A stretch of 64,000 bases of DNA from Chrysopilus asiliformis. Its lineage: Eukaryota; Arthropoda; Insecta; Diptera; Rhagionidae. Shown one piece after another: positions 15,461 to 27,000 of the stretch; positions within the stretch are counted from its first letter, which is position 1, and each line of letters opens with the position of its first letter. A model generated the notes under the pieces. That model was not told the origin of the DNA. It was given only the letters and a program-made list of their open reading frames with translations, and did not search any database. Both the position numbers and the translations under genes were made by a program. The stretch is taken from positions 1 through 64,000 of the forward strand of contig CAXIUK010000022.1 in assembly GCA_964034945.1 (NCBI GenBank), in the 5' to 3' direction.

Positions 15461-18292
15461 GTTTGGGCATGCGGAAATCGTGCAATACAAGAGGTCAACA
15501 CAAACTCGGTAGAGTATTTCGTAAGAGCTAAAATTGGAGGAATTCACATCTACAGTTGCTACGCCCCACCGAGTGCTACGATTGAAGAATACAAGCAGAT
15601 GTTAGATAGATTGGTCATAGACGCGGCTAGGCATACCCCAAAAATCATAGCCGGTGACTTCAATGCATGGGCAGTGGATTGGGGAAGTCGAGCTACAAAT
15701 GAAAGAGGACGCATTCTTCTGCAGGCATTTTCAAGACTAGATATAGTTCTAGCAAACGTTGGAAGCGTGAATACCTTTAGGAGAGCAGAAGCAGGATCCG
15801 TAGTAGACCTTACATTTGTGAGCAACAGTCTAGCAAGACACTTGAAATGGCGGGTAAGTGAACACTACACCCATAGTGATCATCAGGCCATCCTCTTCTC
15901 TACAGGTCGCAGCAGTATAGGCGTAAAAAACCTACGAGTAAAGAAAGTAGGGGCAGCGGGCTGGGCGACAAAGCTGATCGACGAAGATGCTTTCAAAGAG
16001 GTCCTAAAAGACCAGGAAATAAAAGGATCGGCGCCAGAAAAGGCAAAGGAAATCATCTCACAGTTAAAGCAAGCATGCGACGCCTCTATGCCAAGACGAA
16101 GTATACCCCAAAATAAAAGGGCGAACTACTGGTGGAACTCAGATATACAAGATCTGCGAATTCAATGTCTTCGAGCCAGAAGACTTAGTCAACGAGGTAG
16201 AGGAAAGACAGACTCCGCGGAACGAGAACAGGCCTATAAACTAGCGCGAAAAAATCTACAAGTGGCTATCATAAAGAGCAAACGTGAGTGCTTCACGCAA
16301 CTATGCGAAGAAGCAGATAGAGACCCGTGGGGTGGAGCATATAAAGTAGTGATGTCACGTATTAAGGGCAAAAGATCGCCACAAGTCACTTGCCCCACTC
16401 TACTGACGGAAATAACTTCATCTCTGTTTCCTCAGCACAGTGAAAACATTCTACCGGAAGCAACACTGCCGTTCGAGGCGTCGGACATACCAGCAGTGAC
16501 GGAGGAAGAGTTGTTAGAGGCGTCCAGGAAGCTAGGGGACTATAAGGCACCAGGCCTAGATGGTATCCCGAACAAAGCGCTCAAGATTGCGGTCAAGGCT
16601 GTGCCTAACAGATTCGCAGACATATTTAATACATGTTTTTTAGAGGGGGTGTTCCCCGCCCCCTGGAAAAAGCAGAAGCTGATTCTCATACCAAAGCCAA
16701 ATAAGAATCCCGGAGAACCGTCTTCTTACCGCCCAATATGTCTACTCGACACGGTGGGCAAACTTCTAGAGCGAATCGTCTACAATAGACTACTTCCCGT
16801 AATAGAGGAAAATAATGGTTTATCCGACCGCCAATTTGGATTTCGAAAAGCGCGATCAACTACAGATGCTATTAGCATGGTAGTGAACCTGGCAAGACGA
16901 GCTATTGAAGGAAGAGGTGCGTCGCAAAAATACTGCGCTGTGGTAACATTGGATGTTAGAAACGCTTTCAACTCGGCCAAATGGACCCAAATAATAAGGT
17001 CGCTCCACGAATTGAGCATCCCCGACTACCTACTGAGGATAGTACGGAGTTACTTCACTGAAAGAGACTTATTATACGGCACGGATGACGGCCCTAAAGT
17101 GCACAAAATTACAGCAGGAGTCCCACAGGGCTCCGTTCTCGGACCCTTACTGTGGAATGTGATGTACAACGGCCTGCTAAACCTTGAGGTACCCGAGGAA
17201 GTTACTATCATTGGATTCGCGGATGACATCGCGGTGGTGGTGGAAGCACGCTACATCGATGAACTGGAGATATACGTTAACGAAACGATGAGTCGCATAA
17301 AACAATGGCTTGAGTCCGCTGGACTCGAATTAGCAGAGCAGAAGACTGAAGCTGTGCTGATCAGCAAACGTCGTAAAAGGGAGACGATCAACGTTACTGT
17401 CGGAAGACACAAAATCAAGTCCAAGGATGCCATCAAATATCTGGGAGTTATGATCGACCAAAAACTCAATTTTAAACCCCACCTAAAATACGCAGCTGAG
17501 AAGGCATCAATTGTCGGCAATGCGCTTGCACGGATGATGCCCAATATTGGAGGCCCACGACAGAGCAGAAGGCTACTCGTCTCTAGAGTAGTCAGTTCCA
17601 TCATCCTGTATGCTGCACCAATATGGGCAAATGCTATGATGAGCACCAAGGTGATTCAAAAGGAGATGCGAGCGGTATATCGATTGAGTGCGCTCCGAGT
17701 ATGTAGCGCGTTTCGAACAACGTCAGACCAAGCAGCGTGCGTGATTGCAGGAATGATTCCCATAAATATCCTCGTAGACGAAGTGCGTCGCTTGTACGAA
17801 GCAAAACAAGCGAATCCACAACTCGACATGAACGAAAGGCGAAGGAGAGAAAGAGAGAAGTCCATAAGACGGTGGCAAGAGCAATGGGAAAGAGCGGAGA
17901 ATGGCCGCTGGACCCACAAGGTTATTCCAAATATTAGACGTTGGTTGGACAGACAACACGGGGAGGTTAATTTCAATCTGACCCAATTTTTAACTGGACA
18001 TGGGGGTTACCGAAAATACTTGCATCGGTTTGGTCTAGACAACTCACCAGACTGCCCAAGCTGCATAGGGGTGATGGAAGATCAGGAGCATGTGCTGTTC
18101 CGTTGTCCGAGATTCGAAATAGAAAGAATAACCCTGGAGACTACACTCGGAAGTACAATAACCGCAGGAAATATAGTAGCGGAGATGTTGAAGTCCGAAG
18201 AGAACTGGAACGCTGTGGATAGAGCAATAAGGTCGATACAGGCAAAGCTAATGGAAGAGGAGCGTGTGAGGAAGGCACTCATAACTGGATGA
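15461..18292 (+). CDS. ORF2 endonuclease-reverse transcriptase, 5'-truncated (copy A)
   Basis: The frame is open from the 5' junction at 15461; the first ATG is at 15599, but the natural start is lost, so this is a fragment of about 943 codons. Counting from the ATG, the APE-type endonuclease keeps GDFNAW (residues 19-24) and SDH (93-95), the latter including a catalytic histidine. The N-terminal catalytic Asn and Glu lie upstream and are missing. The RT domain shows the SYRPICLLD block, LDVRNAF with its catalytic aspartate, GVPQGSVLGP and FADD (aspartate codons 17222-17227). The C-terminus has a C-X2-C-X8-H-X4-C zinc-binding motif typical of R1-like ORF2. In a full protein, ORF2 nicks the target and primes reverse transcription of the element RNA from the nick. 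This copy cannot nick DNA by itself. Confidence 0.92.
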   Translation, partial: VWACGNRAIQEVNTNSVEYFVRAKIGGIHIYSCYAPPSATIEEYKQMLDRLVIDAARHTPKIIAGDFNAWAVDWGSRATNERGRILLQAFSRLDIVLANVGSVNTFRRAEAGSVVDLTFVSNSLARHLKWRVSEHYTHSDHQAILFSTGRSSIGVKNLRVKKVGAAGWATKLIDEDAFKEVLKDQEIKGSAPEKAKEIISQLKQACDASMPRRSIPQNKRANYWWNSDIQDLRIQCLRARRLSQRGRGKTDSAEREQAYKLARKNLQVAIIKSKRECFTQLCEEADRDPWGGAYKVVMSRIKGKRSPQVTCPTLLTEITSSLFPQHSENILPEATLPFEASDIPAVTEEELLEASRKLGDYKAPGLDGIPNKALKIAVKAVPNRFADIFNTCFLEGVFPAPWKKQKLILIPKPNKNPGEPSSYRPICLLDTVGKLLERIVYNRLLPVIEENNGLSDRQFGFRKARSTTDAISMVVNLARRAIEGRGASQKYCAVVTLDVRNAFNSAKWTQIIRSLHELSIPDYLLRIVRSYFTERDLLYGTDDGPKVHKITAGVPQGSVLGPLLWNVMYNGLLNLEVPEEVTIIGFADDIAVVVEARYIDELEIYVNETMSRIKQWLESAGLELAEQKTEAVLISKRRKRETINVTVGRHKIKSKDAIKYLGVMIDQKLNFKPHLKYAAEKASIVGNALARMMPNIGGPRQSRRLLVSRVVSSIILYAAPIWANAMMSTKVIQKEMRAVYRLSALRVCSAFRTTSDQAACVIAGMIPINILVDEVRRLYEAKQANPQLDMNERRRREREKSIRRWQEQWERAENGRWTHKVIPNIRRWLDRQHGEVNFNLTQFLTGHGGYRKYLHRFGLDNSPDCPSCIGVMEDQEHVLFRCPRFEIERITLETTLGSTITAGNIVAEMLKSEENWNAVDRAIRSIQAKLMEEERVRKALITG

Positions 18293-18430
18293 GCAGAAAG
18301 CTGATCCCGCCCCGCGAAGTAATACCATTTGGCAGTCCCGCGGGGAGCACGAATGGAGAAGAAGGTGGTTTTAGCCGGTAGGAATCCAGCATAACCGTAT
18401 TTTCGGTATCTTTTGAAGATTTCCACCTTC

Positions 18431-18433
<3 letters not shown>
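18293..18433 (+). promoter_or_regulatory. 3' UTR with conserved RNA hairpins (copy A)
   Basis: After the TGA stop come two foldable parts. Part 1 (18310-18345) pairs CCCCGCG with CGCGGGG around a loop containing GTAATAC. Part 2 (18361-18430) has an outer stem GAAGGTGG/CCACCTTC enclosing three small hairpins: GCCGG/CCAGC (one mismatch), ACCG/CGGT and ATCTT/AAGAT. The same plan occurs in copies B and C with compensating base changes. In non-LTR elements the 3' UTR commonly recruits the RT for target-primed reverse transcription, so that is the likely role. Structures were read by eye. Confidence 0.7.

Positions 18434-18482
<49 letters not shown>
18434..18482 (+). other. Poly(A) tail of copy A
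   Basis: An uninterrupted run of 49 A residues joins the 3' UTR to the satellite, where the next bases are GACTGACA. The last A may belong to the target. This is a hallmark of target-primed reverse transcription of a polyadenylated RNA. Confidence 0.95.
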
Positions 18483-18484
<2 letters not shown>

Positions 18485-19453
18485 CTGACAGACTGACAGA
18501 CTGACAGACTGACAGACTGACAGACTGACAGACTGACAGACTGACAGACTGACAGACTGACAGACTGACAGACTGACAGACTGACAGACTGACAGACTGA
18601 CAGACTGACAGACTGACAGACTGACAGACTGACAGACTGACAGACTGACAGACTGACAGACTGACAGACTGACAGACTGACAGACTGACAGACTGACAGA
18701 CTGACAGACTGACAGACTGACAGACTGACAGACTGACAGACTGACAGACTGACAGACTGACAGACTGACAGACTGACAGACTGACAGACTGACAGACTGA
18801 CAGACTGACAGACTGACAGACTGACAGACTGACAGACTGACAGACTGACAGACTGACAGACTGACAGACTGACAGACTGACAGACTGACAGACTGACAGA
18901 CTGACAGACTGACAGACTGACAGACTGACAGACTGACAGACTGACAGACTGACAGACTGACAGACTGACAGACTGACAGACTGACAGACTGACAGACTGA
19001 CAGACTGACAGACTGACAGACTGACAGACTGACAGACTGACAGACTGACAGACTGACAGACTGACAGACTGACAGACTGACAGACTGACAGACTGACAGA
19101 CTGACAGACTGACAGACTGACAGACTGACAGACTGACAGACTGACAGACTGACAGACTGACAGACTGACAGACTGACAGACTGACAGACTGACAGACTGA
19201 CAGACTGACAGACTGACAGACTGACAGACTGACAGACTGACAGACTGACAGACTGACAGACTGACAGACTGACAGACTGACAGACTGACAGACTGACAGA
19301 CTGACAGACTGACAGACTGACAGACTGACAGACTGACAGACTGACAGACTGACAGACTGACAGACTGACAGACTGACAGACTGACAGACTGACAGACTGA
19401 CAGACTGACAGACTGACAGACTGACAGACTGACAGACTGACAGACTGACAGAC
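18483..19453. repeat. (CAGACTGA)n satellite between copies A and B
   Basis: 971 bp of the same octamer in the same orientation, with no variant unit noticed. It separates two related retrotransposon insertions that point the same way. Confidence 0.97.
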
Positions 19454-19468
19454 TTACAACTGCGCAAT

Positions 19469-20848
19469 AAAGGTGCTTCGCAAAAATATTGCGCAGTTGT
19501 AACGCTGGATATTAGGAACGCATTTAACTCAGCGAGTTGGGCCCAAATAATGAGCTCGCTATCCGAACTGAACATTCCAGACTATTTATTGAGACTCATA
19601 GGAAGCTACTTTACGGAAAGGGAACTATTCTTCGACACGGACGATGGTCCGAAAAGGCACAAAGTCACAGCAGGAGTTCCTCAGGGCTCAGTCCTCGGAC
19701 CCTTACTGTGGAACGTGATGTACAATGGACTACTAGAGCTAGATGTACCCGAGGAAGTTAAAATCATAGGCTTCGCAGACGACATTGCAGTTGTCGTGGT
19801 AGCACGCTTCACAGATGAACTAGAGTTGTACGTAAATGAAACGATGAGTCGAATAAAACAGTGGCTTCAAACCGCTGGACTCGAACTAGCAGAGCAGAAA
19901 ACTGAAGCTGTGCTGATCAGCAAAAGGCGTAAAAGGGAGACAATAAACGTAACTCTAGGAAACCACACAATCCAGTCCAAGGATACCATCAAATACTTGG
20001 GGGTGATGATTGACCGAAAACTCAACTTTAAACCTCACCTAAAATACACAGCTGAGAAGGCATCAATAGTCAGCAACGCGCTCTCAAAGATGATGCCCAA
20101 TATTGGAGGTCCACGACAGAGCAGAAGGCTTCTAGTCTCTAGAGTAGTTAGTTCCATCATCTTGTACGCCGCACCAATATGGGCGAACGCAATGCTAAGC
20201 ACCAAGGTGATCCAAAAGGAAGTAAGAACTGTATACCGGTTGAGCGCGCTACGAGTATGCAGCGGGTTTCGAACAACGTCAGACCAAGCAGCGTGCGTGA
20301 TTGCAGGAATGATCCCCATAGACATCCTCGCAGACGAAGCGCGTCGCTTGTACAAGGGAAAACAAGCGAACCCACAATTGGACAGAAACGAACGGCGGAA
20401 GTCGGAACGAGAGGAGTCCGTAAAACGGTGGCAGGAACAGTGGGAACGAGCGAAAAACGGCCGCTGGACCTACAAGCTAATTCCAAATATAGGAAACTGG
20501 TTGAACCGGCATCACGGGGACGTTAGCTTCAACCTAACACAGTTTTTAACTGGACACGGAGGGTACCGAAAATACTTGCACCGCTTCGGTATCGACGACT
20601 CACCAGACTGCCCCAGTTGTACGGGGGTAATGGAAGACCAGGAACATGTGCTATTCTCTTGTCCGAGATTTGCAACAGAAAGAACAACACTGGAAGCTGC
20701 ACTCGGTACTAATATAACTGCAGAAAATATAGTAGATGAGATGATAAAGTCCCACGAGAATTGGAAAGCTGTGGACATCACAATGCAGTCCATACATATT
20801 AAACTGTTAGACGAGGAGCATCTGAGAAAGGCATTCACAACCCGATGA
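19469..20848 (+). CDS. ORF2 reverse transcriptase C-terminal fragment (copy B)
   Basis: The frame is open from the end of the inverted junction repeat to the TGA at 20846-20848; the first ATG at 19550 is internal. The fragment begins just before the LDIRNAF block that carries the first RT aspartate, so the endonuclease and RT N-terminus are lost. It retains GVPQGSVLGP, FADD (aspartates at 19778-19783), the thumb-like region and the C-terminal C-X2-C-X8-H-X4-C motif. No internal stop or frameshift is present, so the copy is probably recent. It cannot make a working RT. Its closest relative in the window is copy A; copy C is clearly more distant. Confidence 0.9.
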   Translation, partial: KGASQKYCAVVTLDIRNAFNSASWAQIMSSLSELNIPDYLLRLIGSYFTERELFFDTDDGPKRHKVTAGVPQGSVLGPLLWNVMYNGLLELDVPEEVKIIGFADDIAVVVVARFTDELELYVNETMSRIKQWLQTAGLELAEQKTEAVLISKRRKRETINVTLGNHTIQSKDTIKYLGVMIDRKLNFKPHLKYTAEKASIVSNALSKMMPNIGGPRQSRRLLVSRVVSSIILYAAPIWANAMLSTKVIQKEVRTVYRLSALRVCSGFRTTSDQAACVIAGMIPIDILADEARRLYKGKQANPQLDRNERRKSEREESVKRWQEQWERAKNGRWTYKLIPNIGNWLNRHHGDVSFNLTQFLTGHGGYRKYLHRFGIDDSPDCPSCTGVMEDQEHVLFSCPRFATERTTLEAALGTNITAENIVDEMIKSHENWKAVDITMQSIHIKLLDEEHLRKAFTTR

Positions 20849-20987
20849 GCAGCGAGAGCTGAACCAGCCCCGCGAAGTAATACCAAATGGCAGTCCCGCG
20901 GGGTGCATGGACGGAGAAGAAGGTGGTTTTAGCCGGTAAGAATCCGGCATAACCGCTCGGTATCTTTCGAAGATTTCCACCTTCTAT
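20849..20987 (+). promoter_or_regulatory. 3' UTR with conserved RNA hairpins (copy B)
   Basis: Same layout as in copy A: a GC-rich hairpin with GTAATAC in its loop, then the outer stem GAAGGTGG (20919-20926) / CCACCTTC (20977-20984) enclosing GCCGG/CCGGC, ACCG/CGGT and ATCTT/AAGAT. In this copy the first inner stem is a perfect 5-bp helix where copy A has one mismatch. Confidence 0.7.
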
Positions 20988-21014
20988 AAAAAAAAAAAAA
21001 AAAAAAAAAAAAAA
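20988..21014 (+). other. Poly(A) tail of copy B
   Basis: 27 A residues followed directly by GACTGACA of the satellite, the same 3' junction phase as copies A and C. Confidence 0.95.
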
Positions 21015-24000
21015 GACTGACAGACTGACAGACTGACAGACTGACAGACTGACAGACTGACAGACTGACAGACTGACAGACTGACAGACTGACAGACTGA
21101 CAGACTGACAGACTGACAGACTGACAGACTGACAGACTGACAGACTGACAGACTGACAGACTGACAGACTGACAGACTGACAGACTGACAGACTGACAGA
21201 CTGACAGACTGACAGACTGACAGACTGACAGACTGACAGACTGACAGACTGACAGACTGACAGACTGACAGACTGACAGACTGACAGACTGACAGACTGA
21301 CAGACTGACAGACTGACAGACTGACAGACTGACAGACTGACAGACTGACAGACTGACAGACTGACAGACTGACAGACTGACAGACTGACAGACTGACAGA
21401 CTGACAGACTGACAGACTGACAGACTGACAGACTGACAGACTGACAGACTGACAGACTGACAGACTGACAGACTGACAGACTGACAGACTGACAGACTGA
21501 CAGACTGACAGACTGACAGACTGACAGACTGACAGACTGACAGACTGACAGACTGACAGACTGACAGACTGACAGACTGACAGACTGACAGACTGACAGA
21601 CTGACAGACTGACAGACTGACAGACTGACAGACTGACAGACTGACAGACTGACAGACTGACAGACTGACAGACTGACAGACTGACAGACTGACAGACTGA
21701 CAGACTGACAGACTGACAGACTGACAGACTGACAGACTGACAGACTGACAGACTGACAGACTGACAGACTGACAGACTGACAGACTGACAGACTGACAGA
21801 CTGACAGACTGACAGACTGACAGACTGACAGACTGACAGACTGACAGACTGACAGACTGACAGACTGACAGACTGACAGACTGACAGACTGACAGACTGA
21901 CAGACTGACAGACTGACAGACTGACAGACTGACAGACTGACAGACTGACAGACTGACAGACTGACAGACTGACAGACTGACAGACTGACAGACTGACAGA
22001 CTGACAGACTGACAGACTGACAGACTGACAGACTGACAGACTGACAGACTGACAGACTGACAGACTGACAGACTGACAGACTGACAGACTGACAGACTGA
22101 CAGACTGACAGACTGACAGACTGACAGACTGACAGACTGACAGACTGACAGACTGACAGACTGACAGACTGACAGACTGACAGACTGACAGACTGACAGA
22201 CTGACAGACTGACAGACTGACAGACTGACAGACTGACAGACTGACAGACTGACAGACTGACAGACTGACAGACTGACAGACTGACAGACTGACAGACTGA
22301 CAGACTGACAGACTGACAGACTGACAGACTGACAGACTGACAGACTGACAGACTGACAGACTGACAGACTGACAGACTGACAGACTGACAGACTGACAGA
22401 CTGACAGACTGACAGACTGACAGACTGACAGACTGACAGACTGACAGACTGACAGACTGACAGACTGACAGACTGACAGACTGACAGACTGACAGACTGA
22501 CAGACTGACAGACTGACAGACTGACAGACTGACAGACTGACAGACTGACAGACTGACAGACTGACAGACTGACAGACTGACAGACTGACAGACTGACAGA
22601 CTGACAGACTGACAGACTGACAGACTGACAGACTGACAGACTGACAGACTGACAGACTGACAGACTGACAGACTGACAGACTGACAGACTGACAGACTGA
22701 CAGACTGACAGACTGACAGACTGACAGACTGACAGACTGACAGACTGACAGACTGACAGACTGACAGACTGACAGACTGACAGACTGACAGACTGACAGA
22801 CTGACAGACTGACAGACTGACAGACTGACAGACTGACAGACTGACAGACTGACAGACTGACAGACTGACAGACTGACAGACTGACAGACTGACAGACTGA
22901 CAGACTGACAGACTGACAGACTGACAGACTGACAGACTGACAGACTGACAGACTGACAGACTGACAGACTGACAGACTGACAGACTGACAGACTGACAGA
23001 CTGACAGACTGACAGACTGACAGACTGACAGACTGACAGACTGACAGACTGACAGACTGACAGACTGACAGACTGACAGACTGACAGACTGACAGACTGA
23101 CAGACTGACAGACTGACAGACTGACAGACTGACAGACTGACAGACTGACAGACTGACAGACTGACAGACTGACAGACTGACAGACTGACAGACTGACAGA
23201 CTGACAGACTGACAGACTGACAGACTGACAGACTGACAGACTGACAGACTGACAGACTGACAGACTGACAGACTGACAGACTGACAGACTGACAGACTGA
23301 CAGACTGACAGACTGACAGACTGACAGACTGACAGACTGACAGACTGACAGACTGACAGACTGACAGACTGACAGACTGACAGACTGACAGACTGACAGA
23401 CTGACAGACTGACAGACTGACAGACTGACAGACTGACAGACTGACAGACTGACAGACTGACAGACTGACAGACTGACAGACTGACAGACTGACAGACTGA
23501 CAGACTGACAGACTGACAGACTGACAGACTGACAGACTGACAGACTGACAGACTGACAGACTGACAGACTGACAGACTGACAGACTGACAGACTGACAGA
23601 CTGACAGACTGACAGACTGACAGACTGACAGACTGACAGACTGACAGACTGACAGACTGACAGACTGACAGACTGACAGACTGACAGACTGACAGACTGA
23701 CAGACTGACAGACTGACAGACTGACAGACTGACAGACTGACAGACTGACAGACTGACAGACTGACAGACTGACAGACTGACAGACTGACAGACTGACAGA
23801 CTGACAGACTGACAGACTGACAGACTGACAGACTGACAGACTGACAGACTGACAGACTGACAGACTGACAGACTGACAGACTGACAGACTGACAGACTGA
23901 CAGACTGACAGACTGACAGACTGACAGACTGACAGACTGACAGACTGACAGACTGACAGACTGACAGACTGACAGACTGACAGACTGACAGACTGACAGA

Positions 24001-27000
24001 CTGACAGACTGACAGACTGACAGACTGACAGACTGACAGACTGACAGACTGACAGACTGACAGACTGACAGACTGACAGACTGACAGACTGACAGACTGA
24101 CAGACTGACAGACTGACAGACTGACAGACTGACAGACTGACAGACTGACAGACTGACAGACTGACAGACTGACAGACTGACAGACTGACAGACTGACAGA
24201 CTGACAGACTGACAGACTGACAGACTGACAGACTGACAGACTGACAGACTGACAGACTGACAGACTGACAGACTGACAGACTGACAGACTGACAGACTGA
24301 CAGACTGACAGACTGACAGACTGACAGACTGACAGACTGACAGACTGACAGACTGACAGACTGACAGACTGACAGACTGACAGACTGACAGACTGACAGA
24401 CTGACAGACTGACAGACTGACAGACTGACAGACTGACAGACTGACAGACTGACAGACTGACAGACTGACAGACTGACAGACTGACAGACTGACAGACTGA
24501 CAGACTGACAGACTGACAGACTGACAGACTGACAGACTGACAGACTGACAGACTGACAGACTGACAGACTGACAGACTGACAGACTGACAGACTGACAGA
24601 CTGACAGACTGACAGACTGACAGACTGACAGACTGACAGACTGACAGACTGACAGACTGACAGACTGACAGACTGACAGACTGACAGACTGACAGACTGA
24701 CAGACTGACAGACTGACAGACTGACAGACTGACAGACTGACAGACTGACAGACTGACAGACTGACAGACTGACAGACTGACAGACTGACAGACTGACAGA
24801 CTGACAGACTGACAGACTGACAGACTGACAGACTGACAGACTGACAGACTGACAGACTGACAGACTGACAGACTGACAGACTGACAGACTGACAGACTGA
24901 CAGACTGACAGACTGACAGACTGACAGACTGACAGACTGACAGACTGACAGACTGACAGACTGACAGACTGACAGACTGACAGACTGACAGACTGACAGA
25001 CTGACAGACTGACAGACTGACAGACTGACAGACTGACAGACTGACAGACTGACAGACTGACAGACTGACAGACTGACAGACTGACAGACTGACAGACTGA
25101 CAGACTGACAGACTGACAGACTGACAGACTGACAGACTGACAGACTGACAGACTGACAGACTGACAGACTGACAGACTGACAGACTGACAGACTGACAGA
25201 CTGACAGACTGACAGACTGACAGACTGACAGACTGACAGACTGACAGACTGACAGACTGACAGACTGACAGACTGACAGACTGACAGACTGACAGACTGA
25301 CAGACTGACAGACTGACAGACTGACAGACTGACAGACTGACAGACTGACAGACTGACAGACTGACAGACTGACAGACTGACAGACTGACAGACTGACAGA
25401 CTGACAGACTGACAGACTGACAGACTGACAGACTGACAGACTGACAGACTGACAGACTGACAGACTGACAGACTGACAGACTGACAGACTGACAGACTGA
25501 CAGACTGACAGACTGACAGACTGACAGACTGACAGACTGACAGACTGACAGACTGACAGACTGACAGACTGACAGACTGACAGACTGACAGACTGACAGA
25601 CTGACAGACTGACAGACTGACAGACTGACAGACTGACAGACTGACAGACTGACAGACTGACAGACTGACAGACTGACAGACTGACAGACTGACAGACTGA
25701 CAGACTGACAGACTGACAGACTGACAGACTGACAGACTGACAGACTGACAGACTGACAGACTGACAGACTGACAGACTGACAGACTGACAGACTGACAGA
25801 CTGACAGACTGACAGACTGACAGACTGACAGACTGACAGACTGACAGACTGACAGACTGACAGACTGACAGACTGACAGACTGACAGACTGACAGACTGA
25901 CAGACTGACAGACTGACAGACTGACAGACTGACAGACTGACAGACTGACAGACTGACAGACTGACAGACTGACAGACTGACAGACTGACAGACTGACAGA
26001 CTGACAGACTGACAGACTGACAGACTGACAGACTGACAGACTGACAGACTGACAGACTGACAGACTGACAGACTGACAGACTGACAGACTGACAGACTGA
26101 CAGACTGACAGACTGACAGACTGACAGACTGACAGACTGACAGACTGACAGACTGACAGACTGACAGACTGACAGACTGACAGACTGACAGACTGACAGA
26201 CTGACAGACTGACAGACTGACAGACTGACAGACTGACAGACTGACAGACTGACAGACTGACAGACTGACAGACTGACAGACTGACAGACTGACAGACTGA
26301 CAGACTGACAGACTGACAGACTGACAGACTGACAGACTGACAGACTGACAGACTGACAGACTGACAGACTGACAGACTGACAGACTGACAGACTGACAGA
26401 CTGACAGACTGACAGACTGACAGACTGACAGACTGACAGACTGACAGACTGACAGACTGACAGACTGACAGACTGACAGACTGACAGACTGACAGACTGA
26501 CAGACTGACAGACTGACAGACTGACAGACTGACAGACTGACAGACTGACAGACTGACAGACTGACAGACTGACAGACTGACAGACTGACAGACTGACAGA
26601 CTGACAGACTGACAGACTGACAGACTGACAGACTGACAGACTGACAGACTGACAGACTGACAGACTGACAGACTGACAGACTGACAGACTGACAGACTGA
26701 CAGACTGACAGACTGACAGACTGACAGACTGACAGACTGACAGACTGACAGACTGACAGACTGACAGACTGACAGACTGACAGACTGACAGACTGACAGA
26801 CTGACAGACTGACAGACTGACAGACTGACAGACTGACAGACTGACAGACTGACAGACTGACAGACTGACAGACTGACAGACTGACAGACTGACAGACTGA
26901 CAGACTGACAGACTGACAGACTGACAGACTGACAGACTGACAGACTGACAGACTGACAGACTGACAGACTGACAGACTGACAGACTGACAGACTGACAGA

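Larger units (their letters stand above)
15460..18482 (+). mobile_element. R1-clade non-LTR retrotransposon, 5'-truncated (copy A)
   Basis: This 3.0-kb insert sits directly in the octamer satellite. It starts abruptly inside the ORF2 endonuclease domain, as expected from incomplete reverse transcription, and ends in a 49-nt poly(A) that abuts the satellite. The upstream satellite stops at ...CAGACTGAC and the downstream satellite starts (A)GACTGAC, so array phase is kept across the insertion. ORF1, the 5' UTR and the start of ORF2 are missing. The remaining ORF2 is open throughout, which suggests a young insertion. Clade assignment rests on the endonuclease-RT-CCHC domain order and motif resemblance to R1, TRAS and SART proteins; it was not tested by phylogeny. 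Confidence 0.93.
19454..21014 (+). mobile_element. R1-clade retrotransposon, strongly 5'-truncated (copy B)
   Basis: A 1.56-kb insert in the octamer satellite, closely related to copy A (protein roughly 85% alike by eye, 3' UTR nearly alignable base for base). It contains the 3' part of ORF2, a 3' UTR and a 27-nt poly(A), then satellite starting GACTGACA. The 5' junction is unusual: the first 15 bases (19454-19468) are the reverse complement of 19488-19502 a few bases further in. That pattern fits a fold-back or template switch when the 5' end was sealed. Confidence 0.93.

Noticed and set aside
17251..17986. Several minus-strand ORFs of 60-130 aa opposite ORF2 of copy A (similar ones opposite copies B and C)
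   Set aside because: Antisense shadows of a coding sequence with clear RT motifs.
18430..19575. 381-aa minus-strand ORF with the SVCQSVSL repeat
   Set aside because: Same satellite artefact, extended through the poly(A) of copy A and the start of copy B.
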